64,000 nucleotides of DNA from positions 1 to 64,000 of the forward strand of contig NZ_JABGCJ010000009.1 in the NCBI RefSeq assembly GCF_019799965.1. The letters run 5' to 3'. The notes beneath the pieces were generated by a model. That model saw only the letters and a program-made list of their open reading frames with translations, ran no database searches and was not told where the DNA came from. Every line of letters starts with the position of its first letter. The first letter of the stretch is position 1. This document shows positions 7,770 through 16,266 of this stretch, piece after piece. The stretch comes from Modestobacter italicus. GTDB lineage: Bacteria; Actinomycetota; Actinomycetes; Mycobacteriales; Geodermatophilaceae. A program made the translations under genes and the position numbers.

Positions 7770-8692
7770 TCGTCGCCCGGGGACTCACCAAGACCTACGG
7801 CCCCAAGACGGCCGTCGACCACCTGAGCTTCACCGTCGAGCCCGGCCGGGTCACCGGCTTCCTCGGCCCGAACGGCGCCGGCAAGTCCACGACGATGCGG
7901 ATGATCCTGGGCCTGGACCGGCCCACGTCGGGCAGCGTGACCGTGAACGGCCGGTCCTACGCCGCCTCCCCGGCGCCGCTGCGCGAGGTCGGTGCGCTGC
8001 TGGAGGCGCGGGCCCTGCACCCGGGCCGCAGCGCCCGCGACCACCTGCGCTGGCTGGCCGCCAGCAACGGCATCCCGCGGGCCCGGATCGACGAGGTGCT
8101 CGACCTGGTCGGGCTGGAGGCGGTGGCCGACCAGCGGGTGGGCCGGTTCTCCCTCGGCATGGGGCAGCGGCTGGGCATCGCGGTCGCGCTGCTCGGCGAC
8201 CCGCCGGTCGTCGTCCTGGACGAGCCGGTCAACGGGCTGGACCCCGAGGGCATCCGCTGGGTGCGCAGGCTGGCCCGCGAGCTGGCCGGGCAGGGGCGCA
8301 CGGTGCTGGTCTCCAGCCACCTGATGAGCGAGATGGCCCTCACCGCCGACCACCTGATCGTCGTCGGCCGGGGTCGGATGCTGGCCGACTGCTCGATGAG
8401 CCAGTTCATCGCCGACCACGCCGCGTCCTACGTGCGGGTGCGCAGCCCGCGGAGCGCCGAGGTCGAGACCCTGCTCCGCCAGCACGGCCTGGACGTCGAC
8501 CGGCACGACGACGAGCTGCGGGTGCAGGGCCTGGACGCCGCCGGCATCGGCGAGCTCGTCGGCCGGGCCGGACTGCACCTGCACGAGCTGACCCTCGTGC
8601 AGTCCTCGCTGGAGGACGCCTTCATGACCCTGACCGCCGACAGCGTCGAGTACGCCGCCCACCCGACCGAGACCGCTGGAGCCCTCCGATGA
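7766..8692 (+). CDS. ABC transporter ATP-binding protein (BcrA/DrrA type)
   Basis: 308 residues. Walker A GPNGAGKS at about 34-41, signature SLGMGQRLG, Walker B VVVLDEPVNGLDP and a switch histidine in VSSHLMSEM are all present. A C-terminal extension of about 80 residues is typical of antibiotic or lipid exporters of the BcrA/DrrA group. It energises the permease encoded next, with which it overlaps by ATGA. GTG 7766 gives MIVARGLTKTYG, the normal family start; the in-frame ATG 7691 would add an atypical Arg-rich tail. The upstream TCAGGG array suggests control by a two-component regulator. Confidence 0.92.
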   Translation: MIVARGLTKTYGPKTAVDHLSFTVEPGRVTGFLGPNGAGKSTTMRMILGLDRPTSGSVTVNGRSYAASPAPLREVGALLEARALHPGRSARDHLRWLAASNGIPRARIDEVLDLVGLEAVADQRVGRFSLGMGQRLGIAVALLGDPPVVVLDEPVNGLDPEGIRWVRRLARELAGQGRTVLVSSHLMSEMALTADHLIVVGRGRMLADCSMSQFIADHAASYVRVRSPRSAEVETLLRQHGLDVDRHDDELRVQGLDAAGIGELVGRAGLHLHELTLVQSSLEDAFMTLTADSVEYAAHPTETAGALR

Positions 8693-9564
8693 GCGCCACC
8701 CCGACTGCCAGCGCCGCCCCGCCCCGGCCGGCGTCGACACCCGGCCCGGACGTCGTCCGGCTGGACCCGAACCGGCACGTGCCCGGGGTGCGGCGTCCCG
8801 GCTTCGCCCAGGTGCTGCACGCCGAGTGGGTCAAGTTCTGGACGGTGCGCTCCACCGGCTGGTCGCTGGGCCTGCTGTTCCTGCTCGGCGCCGGGCTGAC
8901 CACGCTGATCTGCTGGGCCGTGGCGGAGGACCTGGCCGCCGGTGACACCGGTGAGTCGCCCGCCTCGTTCATCACGTGGGGGTTGCTGTTCTCCCAGCTC
9001 ACCGCACTGGCGCTGGGCACGCTGGTGGTCACCAGCGAGTACGGGACCGGGATGATCCGGGCCTCGGTCACCGCGGTGCCCCGCCGTGGGCGGGTGGTGG
9101 CGGCCAAGGCGCTGCTGCTCACCGGCGTGCTGTTCGTCGCCGGTGTGGTCACCGCGGTGATCGGCTACCTGGGCGGCAACTGGTTCCTCGACCGGGAGGG
9201 CGTGGGACTGGCGCTCTCGGAGGACGGCGTGCTGCGTGCGCTGCTGGGCAACGGGCTCTACCTCGCCGGGCTGGGGCTGTTCGCGCTGGCGCTCGGACTG
9301 CTGATCCGGCACACCGCCGCGGCCTTGACCATCGGCATGGCGCTGGTGCTGGTGGTCGGCAACCTCGCCTACGCGCTGCCGGGCACCTGGGGCGAGTGGG
9401 TGGCGAAGCTGATGCCGGGCAACGCCGGCGGGTCGGTCGCCCAGGTCGCACCCTTCAGCGGCGGGGCGGTGCTGGCCCCGTGGACGGGCTTCGCGGTGTT
9501 CTGCGCCGAGGTGGCGGTGCTCCTGCTGGTGGCGGTGCTCGCCTTCCGCCGCCGCGACGCCTGA
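8689..9564 (+). CDS. ABC exporter permease
   Basis: 291 residues with six predicted membrane helices after a hydrophilic N-terminus of about 50 residues rich in Ala/Pro. The segment LHAEWVKFWTVRSTGWSLG before helix 1 and TSEYGTGMIRASVTAVPRR after helix 2 mark the ABC-2 type permease of antibiotic or resistance exporters. The ATG overlaps the ATPase stop (ATGA, 8689-8692), so the pair is translationally coupled and should form a dimeric exporter. The substrate is unknown. A strong hairpin 35 nt downstream ends the operon. Confidence 0.9.
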   Translation: MSATPTASAAPPRPASTPGPDVVRLDPNRHVPGVRRPGFAQVLHAEWVKFWTVRSTGWSLGLLFLLGAGLTTLICWAVAEDLAAGDTGESPASFITWGLLFSQLTALALGTLVVTSEYGTGMIRASVTAVPRRGRVVAAKALLLTGVLFVAGVVTAVIGYLGGNWFLDREGVGLALSEDGVLRALLGNGLYLAGLGLFALALGLLIRHTAAALTIGMALVLVVGNLAYALPGTWGEWVAKLMPGNAGGSVAQVAPFSGGAVLAPWTGFAVFCAEVAVLLLVAVLAFRRRDA

Positions 9565-9598
9565 CCCGCTCCGGGACCCGCGTTCCCTCTCCCCACGG

Positions 9599-9631
9599 CT
9601 CCTCCCTCGACCGGCCCGGTCGGGGGAGGAG
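9599..9631. terminator. Hairpin terminator between ABC operon and crtI-like gene
   Basis: A stem of about 15 bp starts CTCCTCCC at 9599 and ends GGGAGGAG at 9631, with a 3-nt loop (9614-9616) and one G-T pair. It lies between convergent genes and so can serve both. Confidence 0.75.
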
Positions 9632-9710
9632 TCGCTGCGTCGCGGTGTGGGCTCCACCGCGCGCGAGGTGCCTGCGGGCCGGACACCGGACCCCGCGCCG
9701 GCCGACCGGC

Positions 9711-11219
9711 TCAGGCCGGGCCGATCAGGCCCGCCACGATCTCCGCGGACAGGGTCACCAGGGGCAGCCCACCGCCGGGGTGCGCCGAGCCGCCGACCAG
9801 GAACAGGCCGGGGACCGGGGAGGCGTTGGCCGGCCGCAGGAAGGCCGCCCGGGCGCCGTTGCTGGAGGTGCCGTAGATGGAGCCGCCGGGGCTGGCGGTC
9901 TCCCGCTCCAGGTCGGCGGGCGTGCGGACCACCCGCCAGCGCACCCGGTCGCGGACGTCCAGGCCGCGGGCCGCCATCCGGGCCAGCACCAGGTCGGCGT
10001 AGGCCTCGGCCCGGCCGTCCGCCGTCCAGTCGACCCCGCTGCCCGGCTCGTGTCGCGGCGCGTTGACCAGCACGAACCACGACTCGCTGTCGTCGTCCGG
10101 CCGGGTGGCCGGGTCGTCGGGGGCGCTGATGTAGACGGTCGGGTCGGCCACCGGTCGCTTCGGGTCGTTCCCGCGCCTGCCCCGCCCCCCGAACAGCGCG
10201 TCGAACTCGGCGGTGTGGTCGGCGGGGAAGAGCACCGTGTGGTGGGCCAGGCCGGGGGTGCGGCCGCGCAGCGCCAGCAGCAGCACGAAGCCCGAGGACG
10301 ACGGCGTGACCCGCCGCAGCGCGGCGCGCGGACCGCGGGCGGGTGCCTGCGCGGGCAGCAGCCGGCGGTACAGGGTGGTGGCGTCGGCGTTGCAGACGAC
10401 GACGTCGGCGCGCAGCACCTCGCCGTCGGCGAGCCGCACACCGGTGACCCGGCCGCCCTCGACCAGCACCTCGGCGACCTCGGCCTCGGTGCGCAGCACG
10501 GCGCCGCGCTCGACCGCCCGGTCCGCCACCGCCTCGGGGAGCCGGCGCAGGCCACCGGGCACGTACCAGGAGCCGAAGGCCTGCTCGGCGTAGGGCACGG
10601 TCAGCAACGCGGCGGGGGCGAGCCGCGGGTCGGAGCCGGAGTAGGTGGCGTACCGGTCGAGCAGCATCCGCAGCCGCGGGTCGGTGAGGTGGTGGCGGCC
10701 CAGCCCGCGGAGCGTGCGGCCGGGGGCGATGGTGCGCAGGTCGGCGGTGTTCCGGGCGAGCCGGGCCAGCGTCATCGCGCCGGCCAGCGGGGAACGGAGG
10801 AACGGCTGCTCGGTCGCCCGCCACATCGCCTCCGCGCGGGTCAGCAGCGCCGTCCACTGGGCTCCGCTGCCGGGGCCGAGGTCGGCGTCCAGCCGGGCCG
10901 CGATCGCCTCGCGGTGCCCGGGCACCGCCGTCGTCGTCCCGTCGGCGAAGCGGTAGGCGACCGCCGGGTCCAGCCGCCGCAGCGGGAGCACCGTGGAGAG
11001 CGGGTCGCCGGTGGCGGCGAAGAGGTCCTCGAAGACCTGCGGGAGGGTGATCAGGCTGGGGCCGGTGTCGAAGCCGTGGCCGTCGCGGGCGTACCAGCCG
11101 AGCTTGCCGCCGATCTGCGGTGCCTGCTCGAGCACGGTCACCTCGTGGCCGCCCGCCGCGAGCCGCGCCGCGGCCGCCAGCCCGCCGAGCCCCGCCCCGA
11201 TGACGACGACCCTGGCCAC
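9711..11219 (-). CDS. crtI: Phytoene desaturase-family FAD oxidoreductase
   Basis: 502 residues. The N-terminus MARVVVIGAGLGGLAAAARL is the dinucleotide-binding fold for FAD, followed by the Glu of LEQAPQIGGKLG. The C-terminal FAD block reads GGSIYGTSSNG and LFLVGGSAHPGGGLPLV, diagnostic of CrtI-type carotenoid desaturases and oxidases. The role is dehydrogenation or oxidation of a carotene in the orange to pink pigments of this kind of organism. No crtB or crtE is adjacent, so the exact step (phytoene desaturation or terminal oxidation) is open. The GTG at 11219 is preceded by TACCGT-N6; longer readings to 11300 add an Arg/Thr-rich tail before the Rossmann strand. Confidence 0.82.
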   Translation of the reverse strand: MARVVVIGAGLGGLAAAARLAAGGHEVTVLEQAPQIGGKLGWYARDGHGFDTGPSLITLPQVFEDLFAATGDPLSTVLPLRRLDPAVAYRFADGTTTAVPGHREAIAARLDADLGPGSGAQWTALLTRAEAMWRATEQPFLRSPLAGAMTLARLARNTADLRTIAPGRTLRGLGRHHLTDPRLRMLLDRYATYSGSDPRLAPAALLTVPYAEQAFGSWYVPGGLRRLPEAVADRAVERGAVLRTEAEVAEVLVEGGRVTGVRLADGEVLRADVVVCNADATTLYRRLLPAQAPARGPRAALRRVTPSSSGFVLLLALRGRTPGLAHHTVLFPADHTAEFDALFGGRGRRGNDPKRPVADPTVYISAPDDPATRPDDDSESWFVLVNAPRHEPGSGVDWTADGRAEAYADLVLARMAARGLDVRDRVRWRVVRTPADLERETASPGGSIYGTSSNGARAAFLRPANASPVPGLFLVGGSAHPGGGLPLVTLSAEIVAGLIGPA

Positions 11220-11225
11220 GCGATC

Positions 11226-11231
11226 ACGGTA
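11226..11231 (-). promoter_or_regulatory. -10 element of a leaderless transcript (crtI-like)
   Basis: On the minus strand TACCGT (11231 to 11226) ends 6 nt before the GTG at 11219. It supports that start and predicts an mRNA that begins at the start codon. Confidence 0.5.
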
Positions 11232-11345
11232 GCCGGAACCCGTGCGCGCCGTTGTGCGCTCGATGCGGTTCGGCGGCCCGGCAACCGACGACCAGCGCAC
11301 GACGGCGGCCTGCGCAGGTCGACCGCACGGCTCGGTGGCGGCGCG

Positions 11346-12005
11346 TCACCCATCCGGCGTGCCCCCGTGCTGGGTGGGGTCCGGCATCAGGGTGCCGGGG
11401 ACGAGGGGGGTGGACCCGAGTGCGCCCCCGTCTCCCGTGCCGTGGCGCGGCGGCAGGACGGCGTAGGGCAGGGGGTCCTCGAGCATCGCCGGGGTCAGCG
11501 TCACCCCGGTCAGCAACTGCAGGAACGACGCCACCGGTGCGCCCGGCCTCGTCTCGACGGGTCCCCGGAAGCCGGCGTCCCGCATCTCTGTGTCGAAGGC
11601 GTGCGGCGCTGAGCCCCAGCGCGTCGAGTCGGGGAAGGACGGCTCGAAGGCGCAGAGGTGGTCACCGTCGCGGGCGACGTGGACCGAGCTGACGTTCGGT
11701 GTCGAGCACGGGGCCACCGCTGTGCCGCCGTCCGCGGTCAGGCGTGCCAGGACGTCGGCGTCACCGCCCGTGGTGGAGGCGTGCTCGACGGCGTACGTCC
11801 ACCCCGCGGCGGCCCCGAGTCGGACGGCGGGCTCGTCCAGGTCATGGGCTGCGCGCAGCGACAGGGCACCGCGGTCGAACTCCGTCGGCCCGAAGGCGGC
11901 GAGCACCCGGACCGGGTCGGGGAGGGAGACGACGGTCAACGTCAGCAGCAGGTGCTGCTCGACCCAATCGGAGAACCACTCGAAGCGCTGGTCGAGGGTC
12001 GACAT
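11346..12005 (-). CDS. DUF6461-like protein
   Basis: 219 residues, soluble. The pattern WFSDWVEQHLLLTLTVVSLPDPVRVLAAFG near the N-terminus, then WTYAVEHAS and SVHVARDGDHLCAFEPSFPD, resembles DUF6461 proteins of actinobacteria, which have no known function. A Pro/Gly-rich tail closes the protein. It lies 18 bp downstream of the NodB lipoprotein gene on the same strand and is likely cotranscribed with it. Family assignment is from memory of the pattern and should be taken as moderate. Confidence 0.6.
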   Translation of the reverse strand: MSTLDQRFEWFSDWVEQHLLLTLTVVSLPDPVRVLAAFGPTEFDRGALSLRAAHDLDEPAVRLGAAAGWTYAVEHASTTGGDADVLARLTADGGTAVAPCSTPNVSSVHVARDGDHLCAFEPSFPDSTRWGSAPHAFDTEMRDAGFRGPVETRPGAPVASFLQLLTGVTLTPAMLEDPLPYAVLPPRHGTGDGGALGSTPLVPGTLMPDPTQHGGTPDG

Positions 12006-12023
12006 CCTGGTACGTCCCGTCGG

Positions 12024-12893
12024 TCAGAAGTCGGCGTCGAGGTGGGCGAGCAGGGTGGCACCGTCCCACGTGGGCGGCGGCATGATCCGGCGGACGGTGA
12101 GCAGCGGCTGTGCCGGGTCGGTGGGGTCGGCGAGCTGGAACGCCGCCCGGTAGCCCGCCGAGGCCACGTGGGGCAGGGTCTCCTGGTCCCACACGCCGTG
12201 CGGGTAGGCGAGCAGGTCGATCGGGTGGCCGAGGACGTCGGCCAGCGTCTGCCGGGGCTGGTCCACCTGTTCGGCCCACTGGTCGCCGGCGAGGCGGTCC
12301 ATCCGCTGGTGGTCCCAGCTGTGCGCGCCGATCGTCATGCCGGCCGCGTCCAGCTCGCGCAGTTGGTCGCCGCTGAGCCAGTTCGGCTTGTCGAGGACCA
12401 CGGTCATCGGGAAGAAGACGGCGGGGAAGCCGAACTCACGGAGCATCGGGAGCCCGACGGTGGCGTGGGTGGCCGAGCCGTCGTCGAAGGTGAGCAGGAC
12501 GGCGCGGTCGGGCAGCGGGGTGCCGAACTGCAGGTGGTCGACGAGCGCGGGCGCGGCGACCGGGGTGTACCCGCCGTCCCGGAGCGCGGTGAACTGCACG
12601 CGGAGGGCGTCCGGCGGGGTGGTGATGCTGCGGGCGTAGGCGCTGTCGTCGGCGGTGTGCTCGCGTAGCTGGTGGAAGCAGAGCACCGGGACGATCGAGC
12701 GGGCCAGCACCTCGGCAGGTGTGCCGGGCGTCGGTGGTGCCGGCTCCGGGGTCGGGGTAGGCGTCGGGGTGGGCTCGACCGAGGACGACGGCGCCGGAGA
12801 CGTCGTCCGTTCCGCAGCGCGCCGCTCCGTCCCGCCGCTGCAGCCGGCGAGGGCGAGTGCGGCTCCGGCAGCCAGGAAGTGGCGTCTGTGCAC
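12024..12893 (-). CDS. Polysaccharide deacetylase (NodB) lipoprotein
   Basis: 289 residues. An N-terminal signal MHRRHFLAAGAALALAGCS ends in a lipobox (LAGC) with two arginines first, so the protein may be Tat-exported and lipid-anchored. A Pro/Thr-rich linker (about 38-58) leads to the NodB domain with the metal and catalytic motifs LTFDDGSATH (D-D) and GAHSWDHQRM (two His). Such enzymes remove N-acetyl groups from cell-wall or capsular polysaccharide outside the membrane. GTG 12893 lies 6 nt behind CAGGCT, a leaderless-type element. The DUF6461-like gene follows at once. Confidence 0.88.
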   Translation of the reverse strand: MHRRHFLAAGAALALAGCSGGTERRAAERTTSPAPSSSVEPTPTPTPTPEPAPPTPGTPAEVLARSIVPVLCFHQLREHTADDSAYARSITTPPDALRVQFTALRDGGYTPVAAPALVDHLQFGTPLPDRAVLLTFDDGSATHATVGLPMLREFGFPAVFFPMTVVLDKPNWLSGDQLRELDAAGMTIGAHSWDHQRMDRLAGDQWAEQVDQPRQTLADVLGHPIDLLAYPHGVWDQETLPHVASAGYRAAFQLADPTDPAQPLLTVRRIMPPPTWDGATLLAHLDADF

Positions 12894-13050
12894 CCGCTGA
12901 GCCTGGTCATCGGCGCCTGTGCGCGCAACGCCCCAGCGCAGCTGGACGGCCGGCGACCGCGTCGTCGGCCCGGCCGGTCGCCTCCGCGGGCCGGTCGCCT
13001 CCCGCGGCGAGTCGCCTCCGGTGGCCGTCGGCTCGGTGGGGCGTCAGGCC

Positions 13051-13163
13051 GGAGACATGGCGGCAGCCAGGACCAAGTCGTGGCGGCAGGCGGGACCGGG
13101 ACGTGGCGGCAGGCGGGACGGGGACGTGGCAGCAGTCGGGACGGAGACATGTCGACAAGTCGA
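13051..13163. repeat. Degenerate 22-bp tandem repeats in a gene-poor stretch
   Basis: Between 12894 and 13185 I see no gene. From 13051 to about 13163 lie five imperfect units of 21-26 bp around GACGTGGCGGCAGGCGGGAC (for example at 13097-13119). They stand just downstream of the stop of the broken HNH gene. The rest of this stretch is plain GC-rich DNA with open but non-coding-looking frames. Confidence 0.55.
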
Positions 13164-13185
13164 GGTGGTGGGCGGCTCCAGACCG

Positions 13186-13417
13186 TCAGCACGGCGGTGG
13201 GTCGTCGGTTGGTCGACTCTCTGGCGGCTCCGGCCCGGGCGGTACCGCCTCGGCCCGGGGGGTTCGTGAGCCGGGTGGTCGGAGCCCGGGTGGTCGGGTG
13301 GTGCGGGTGACGCCGGAGGGGGTGGTGACGTGCAGGGTGCCGTCGGTGTCGAGACGGAAGCGCCAGCCGGGGGCGAAGGTCTTGAGTCGGTGGTGGGAGC
13401 GGCACAGGCAGCAGAGG
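13186..13417 (-). pseudogene. 3' fragment of DUF222/HNH gene, cut by the integrative element
   Basis: The minus strand reads LCCLCRSHHRLKTFAPGWRF followed by RLDTDGTLHVTTPSGV and a Pro-rich tail to the stop at 13186. This is the end of a 13E12-type DUF222/HNH protein, whose second HNH half always follows GGPTDxxNL. The missing front part lies at 18737-20070. Joined at the CTC codon shared by 13414-13416 and 18737-18739, the reading frame is continuous (TNL-CCLCRSHHRLK). The fragment has no start of its own. Confidence 0.88.
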
Positions 13418-13435
13418 CTGCCCACCCATCACTAG
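13414..13435. other. Attachment site attL
   Basis: GAGG at 13414-13417 is the crossover core. CCATCACTAG at 13426-13435 is the right inverted arm, matching 9 of 10 bases of the complement of the arm at 18725-18734. The host gene lies to the left. Confidence 0.7.
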
Positions 13436-13438
13436 CCT
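13433..13438 (+). promoter_or_regulatory. -10 element of the integrase gene (leaderless)
   Basis: TAGCCT ends 6 nt before ATG 13445. Its first three bases are also the end of the attL inverted arm (CCATCACTAG), so integrase bound to the site could block its own promoter. Confidence 0.5.
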
Positions 13439-13444
13439 GCCCCC

Positions 13445-14845
13445 ATGGCAGACGTGAGGGCCGCAGCCGTCTACGCACGGATCAGCAGCGACACCGAGGG
13501 CCGAGCCCTGGGCGTGGCCCGGCAGGTCGAAGACTGCCGACGGTTGGCGGTAAGCCTCGGTTGGCCAGTCGCGCAGGAGTACGTGGACAACGACCTGTCC
13601 GCCTACTCCGGCCAGCGGCGACCCGCCTACGAGCAGATGCTGGCCGACCTCACCGATGGTCAGAGGGACGCGGTGATCTGCTATCACGTGGACCGGCTGA
13701 CCCGCAGGCCGGTGGAGTTGGAGCAGTTCGTCGCCACCGTGGACGCCGCCGGTGTTCGCCAGGTCCGGTTCGTGTCCGGCGACATGGACTTAGGCACCGG
13801 GGACGGCCTATTGATCGGAAGGATCATGGCAGCGGTGGCAGCGAATGAGTCCGCGTCCAAGAGCAGACGGGTGCGCCGCAAGAACGACCAGATCGCCGCC
13901 GAGGGCCGCCCGCACGGCGGGAACCGGCGACCGTTCGGCTACGAGATGGACCGGATCACCGTGCGCCACGACGAGGCCGAAGTCATCCGGCAGATGGTCC
14001 GCCGCTACCTGGCCGGAGAGAGCCTGCGGTCGCTGTGCATGTGGCTGGAGGACAACGGCATCCGGACCACGACGGGCGTCGAGTGGCACAGCCCGTCCCT
14101 GCGCGGCGTACTCAAGTCCGGTCGAATCGCCGGTCTGCGCGAGCACCGCGGCGAAGTCGTCGGCCCTGCCATGTGGGACGCGATCATCACCCCGGCGGAC
14201 CGCGACCGGGTGCTCGCCCGCATGACCGAGCAGGCAGTGACCGGCCGCCGGAGCCCACGCCGCTACCTGCTGTCCGGCCTGCTTCGGTGCGGTCGCTGCG
14301 GCGGCAAGCTTTACTCGTCCCCGCGCAAGGATCGCCGCCGGTACGTGTGCATCTCCGGCCCCGACCACGGCGGCGGCTGCGGTCGGCTGACCGTCACCGC
14401 AGAGCCGCTCGAGCAGATGCTGACCGAGGCGATCCTGCAGCGCCTGGACAGCCCCGCCCTGGCCGATGCGTTGAGTGGCCGGGCCGGGGACAGTCTGGCC
14501 GTCGAGCTCAGCGACGGCCTGGCCGTCGACCAGGCCCAGATGGACGAGCTCGCTGTCATGTTCGGCAAGCAGGAGATCAGCGCACGCGAGTGGCGCGCAG
14601 CCCGCGAACCCATCGAGCGCCGGATGCGCGATCGAGAACGGCAGTTACGAGCCGCCTCGCACACCGACGCCCTGGCCGGTCTGCCCGGCAACGGCAGTCA
14701 GCTACGCGGCGAGTGGTCCGGGCTCAACCTCACCCGACAGGCCGCGATCGTCTCAGCGATCCTCGACCACGCCATCGTCGACCCCGGACAACAGGGCAGC
14801 CGAGCCCTCGACCCGAGCCGCATTCGAGCGGTCTGGCGGATCTGA
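13445..14845 (+). CDS. int: Serine integrase, phiRv1 family
   Basis: 466 residues. The N-terminal resolvase domain reads AAVYARISSDTEGRALGVARQ with catalytic Ser at about 14, then YVDNDLSAYSGQRRPAYEQML and YHVDRLTRRPVELEQF. A recombinase domain (RPFGYEM; ESLRSLCMWLEDNGI) and a zinc ribbon (GLLRCGRCGGKLY through ISGPDHGGGCGRL) follow, then a coiled-coil C-terminus. Length and motifs agree with the integrase of phiRv1, which inserts into REP13E12. This matches the DUF222/HNH target found here. It should catalyse attP x attB recombination without host topology needs; excision needs a directionality factor. The ATG sits 6 nt behind TAGCCT. Confidence 0.95.
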   Translation: MADVRAAAVYARISSDTEGRALGVARQVEDCRRLAVSLGWPVAQEYVDNDLSAYSGQRRPAYEQMLADLTDGQRDAVICYHVDRLTRRPVELEQFVATVDAAGVRQVRFVSGDMDLGTGDGLLIGRIMAAVAANESASKSRRVRRKNDQIAAEGRPHGGNRRPFGYEMDRITVRHDEAEVIRQMVRRYLAGESLRSLCMWLEDNGIRTTTGVEWHSPSLRGVLKSGRIAGLREHRGEVVGPAMWDAIITPADRDRVLARMTEQAVTGRRSPRRYLLSGLLRCGRCGGKLYSSPRKDRRRYVCISGPDHGGGCGRLTVTAEPLEQMLTEAILQRLDSPALADALSGRAGDSLAVELSDGLAVDQAQMDELAVMFGKQEISAREWRAAREPIERRMRDRERQLRAASHTDALAGLPGNGSQLRGEWSGLNLTRQAAIVSAILDHAIVDPGQQGSRALDPSRIRAVWRI

Positions 14846-14968
14846 CGACCTCCCCGCCGACAGGAGAACCGCCACGTCCGCCAGAATACGCGGATCGGTG
14901 ACCAGCACTGGCACCCCCTGTTCGGCGCAGGACGCGGCCAGCCAGTCGGCGACGTCCTCGGCGCTCAT
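14753..14968 (-). CDS. Small protein coupled to Rep; candidate directionality factor
   Basis: 71 residues: MSAEDVADWLAASCAEQGVP, then VTDPRILADVAVLLSAGRSS and an acidic tail. Its ATG overlaps the Rep stop (ATGA, 14965-14968), so it is very likely translated, by coupling. Its last 31 codons run antisense over the 3' end of int. In pSAM2-type elements a small xis lies between rep and int. Position, size and coupling suggest a similar role, but there is no clear helix-turn-helix and the sequence is not recognised. Confidence 0.55.
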   Translation of the reverse strand: MSAEDVADWLAASCAEQGVPVLVTDPRILADVAVLLSAGRSSDPPDRSNAARVEGSAALLSGVDDGVVEDR

Positions 14969-15927
14969 GCCCATGCCAACGCCGCCGGACCAGCACGGCG
15001 AGGCGCGCCAGCCACCGGTATCGGTCCCTGGGCATCCGCCGACCCGGGTGATTGGTCAACCGCCGCGCCAGCGGCTCGCCGGAGTCGCGACTTTTCCAGC
15101 GCTGCACGGTTCGCCGCCCGCACTTCCCTGACCGTCAGCCCCCACTGCCGCGAAGACGACCAAGTGCGGTAACGAGCCGGTGCCCTGCCTCGAGTGACCT
15201 CACCGGTTCGCTTGTTGATGACGTCGACCGCCCACGGTGCGGCCCCACGCTGATCGGTGGCTTTCGTGGCGTACTTCGCCGCGTAGTTCGCGTGCCGCCG
15301 GGGCGACAGCGGCGTCAAGTCGACCTGACACCCGAAGCCAGCAGCTAGCGCGATCCGCTGGATCTGGTCCCGTTGCAGCGGCTCGGCGGACCACATCAGG
15401 ACGTGCAGGTGCAGCGCGCCGCGCTTCTGGACCTCGACCACGCGGAAGTACTCGAACCGGCACACCCGGGAGAGGCGCAGCCGCAGCCGATTCCACGCCT
15501 GACCGGCGGCCGCGTTCCACTCCGCCAGATCGCCCACCCGGCAACCGCACGGGCCACCGCCCCCAGGCCGACCCGGTACCCACCGGGCGTGTTCACGCTC
15601 GCCCGGCGCGGTCAACGTCAAGAAGCTCCCGTGGCCACGATGCGCCGTCGCGGAGCGAGACTCCGCTATCCGGACGAGCAGCCGTCGGTATCGCTCGGAG
15701 CAGGGCACACATCGGGAAGCCCGGTGAGCCCGACAAGGCCAGACAAGTCGACCGTCACAGACGCGACACACGACGAGCAAGGGCGCAGTGCAGTCCAACC
15801 CAGCGACGCCGCCTCCAGGCAGGTAGCCCACGACGCGCAGACCGCGGACCCCCGGCGGGCAGGCGCAGGCCGACGGCGATGCGGGTGATTGGACATGACC
15901 GCGCGCCGGCTCAGCGAGCCCGGGCAC
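14965..15927 (-). CDS. rep: Rolling-circle replication initiator (RepSA-like)
   Basis: 320 residues. Cysteine-rich N-terminus (CRVCDGRLVWPC, RCVPCSERY) followed by FLTLTAP, the HUH motif in GALHLHVLMW and the Tyr/Lys motif in NYAAKYATKATD. This is the layout of actinobacterial rolling-circle Rep proteins such as RepSA of pSAM2, which nick one strand at a double-strand origin. The GTG at 15927 is the only long start; the first 30 residues are not conserved-looking and the true start could lie inside. The 620-bp non-coding stretch upstream, with stable hairpins, is the natural place for the origin. Confidence 0.85.
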   Translation of the reverse strand: MPGLAEPARGHVQSPASPSACACPPGVRGLRVVGYLPGGGVAGLDCTAPLLVVCRVCDGRLVWPCRAHRASRCVPCSERYRRLLVRIAESRSATAHRGHGSFLTLTAPGEREHARWVPGRPGGGGPCGCRVGDLAEWNAAAGQAWNRLRLRLSRVCRFEYFRVVEVQKRGALHLHVLMWSAEPLQRDQIQRIALAAGFGCQVDLTPLSPRRHANYAAKYATKATDQRGAAPWAVDVINKRTGEVTRGRAPARYRTWSSSRQWGLTVREVRAANRAALEKSRLRRAAGAAVDQSPGSADAQGPIPVAGAPRRAGPAALAWA

Positions 15928-16245
15928 GAGCGCGCCCCGAAACGTCGGTCAGGGAAAGGAAGCGGCCAGGGCAGATGCCACGAGCACGCGTTGAGCGAGC
16001 AGACATGAGGGTTCCAGGGAGACGACGGGACACGACAGTGCGCGTAGTCGCCGCCGGTCGGCCGCCGGTCGGGACGCTCTGTGAAGTCGTCTCAGGGCCG
16101 ATCCCCGTGTGCATCGCTTGTCCCGGGCGGGGTTTGCCTCGATGGGCCCCGGGGTGCAGTCGACATAGTGACATGAGCCGTGGTGCGAGCGGAAGCAGCC
16201 GCAGACCAGAGCGTGTGTTGAGTTAGTGCAGGAGAAGTGTCAAGA

Positions 16246-16266
16246 GGCGACCCCTCCGGGGTCGCC
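16246..16266. other. Perfect hairpin in the element's non-coding segment
   Basis: GGCGACCCC, loop TCC, GGGGTCGCC. It is the first of several stable stems between Rep and the 268-residue cargo gene. From 15928 to 16549 there is otherwise no gene that I can support; the long frame starting at 16226 is Arg/Pro/Ser-rich before codon 109 and looks non-coding. Confidence 0.6.

Noticed and set aside
13186-13425. Independent small gene (79 codons from GTG 13425)
   Set aside because: The sequence is the end of an HNH protein and the first codons come from the element side of the junction.
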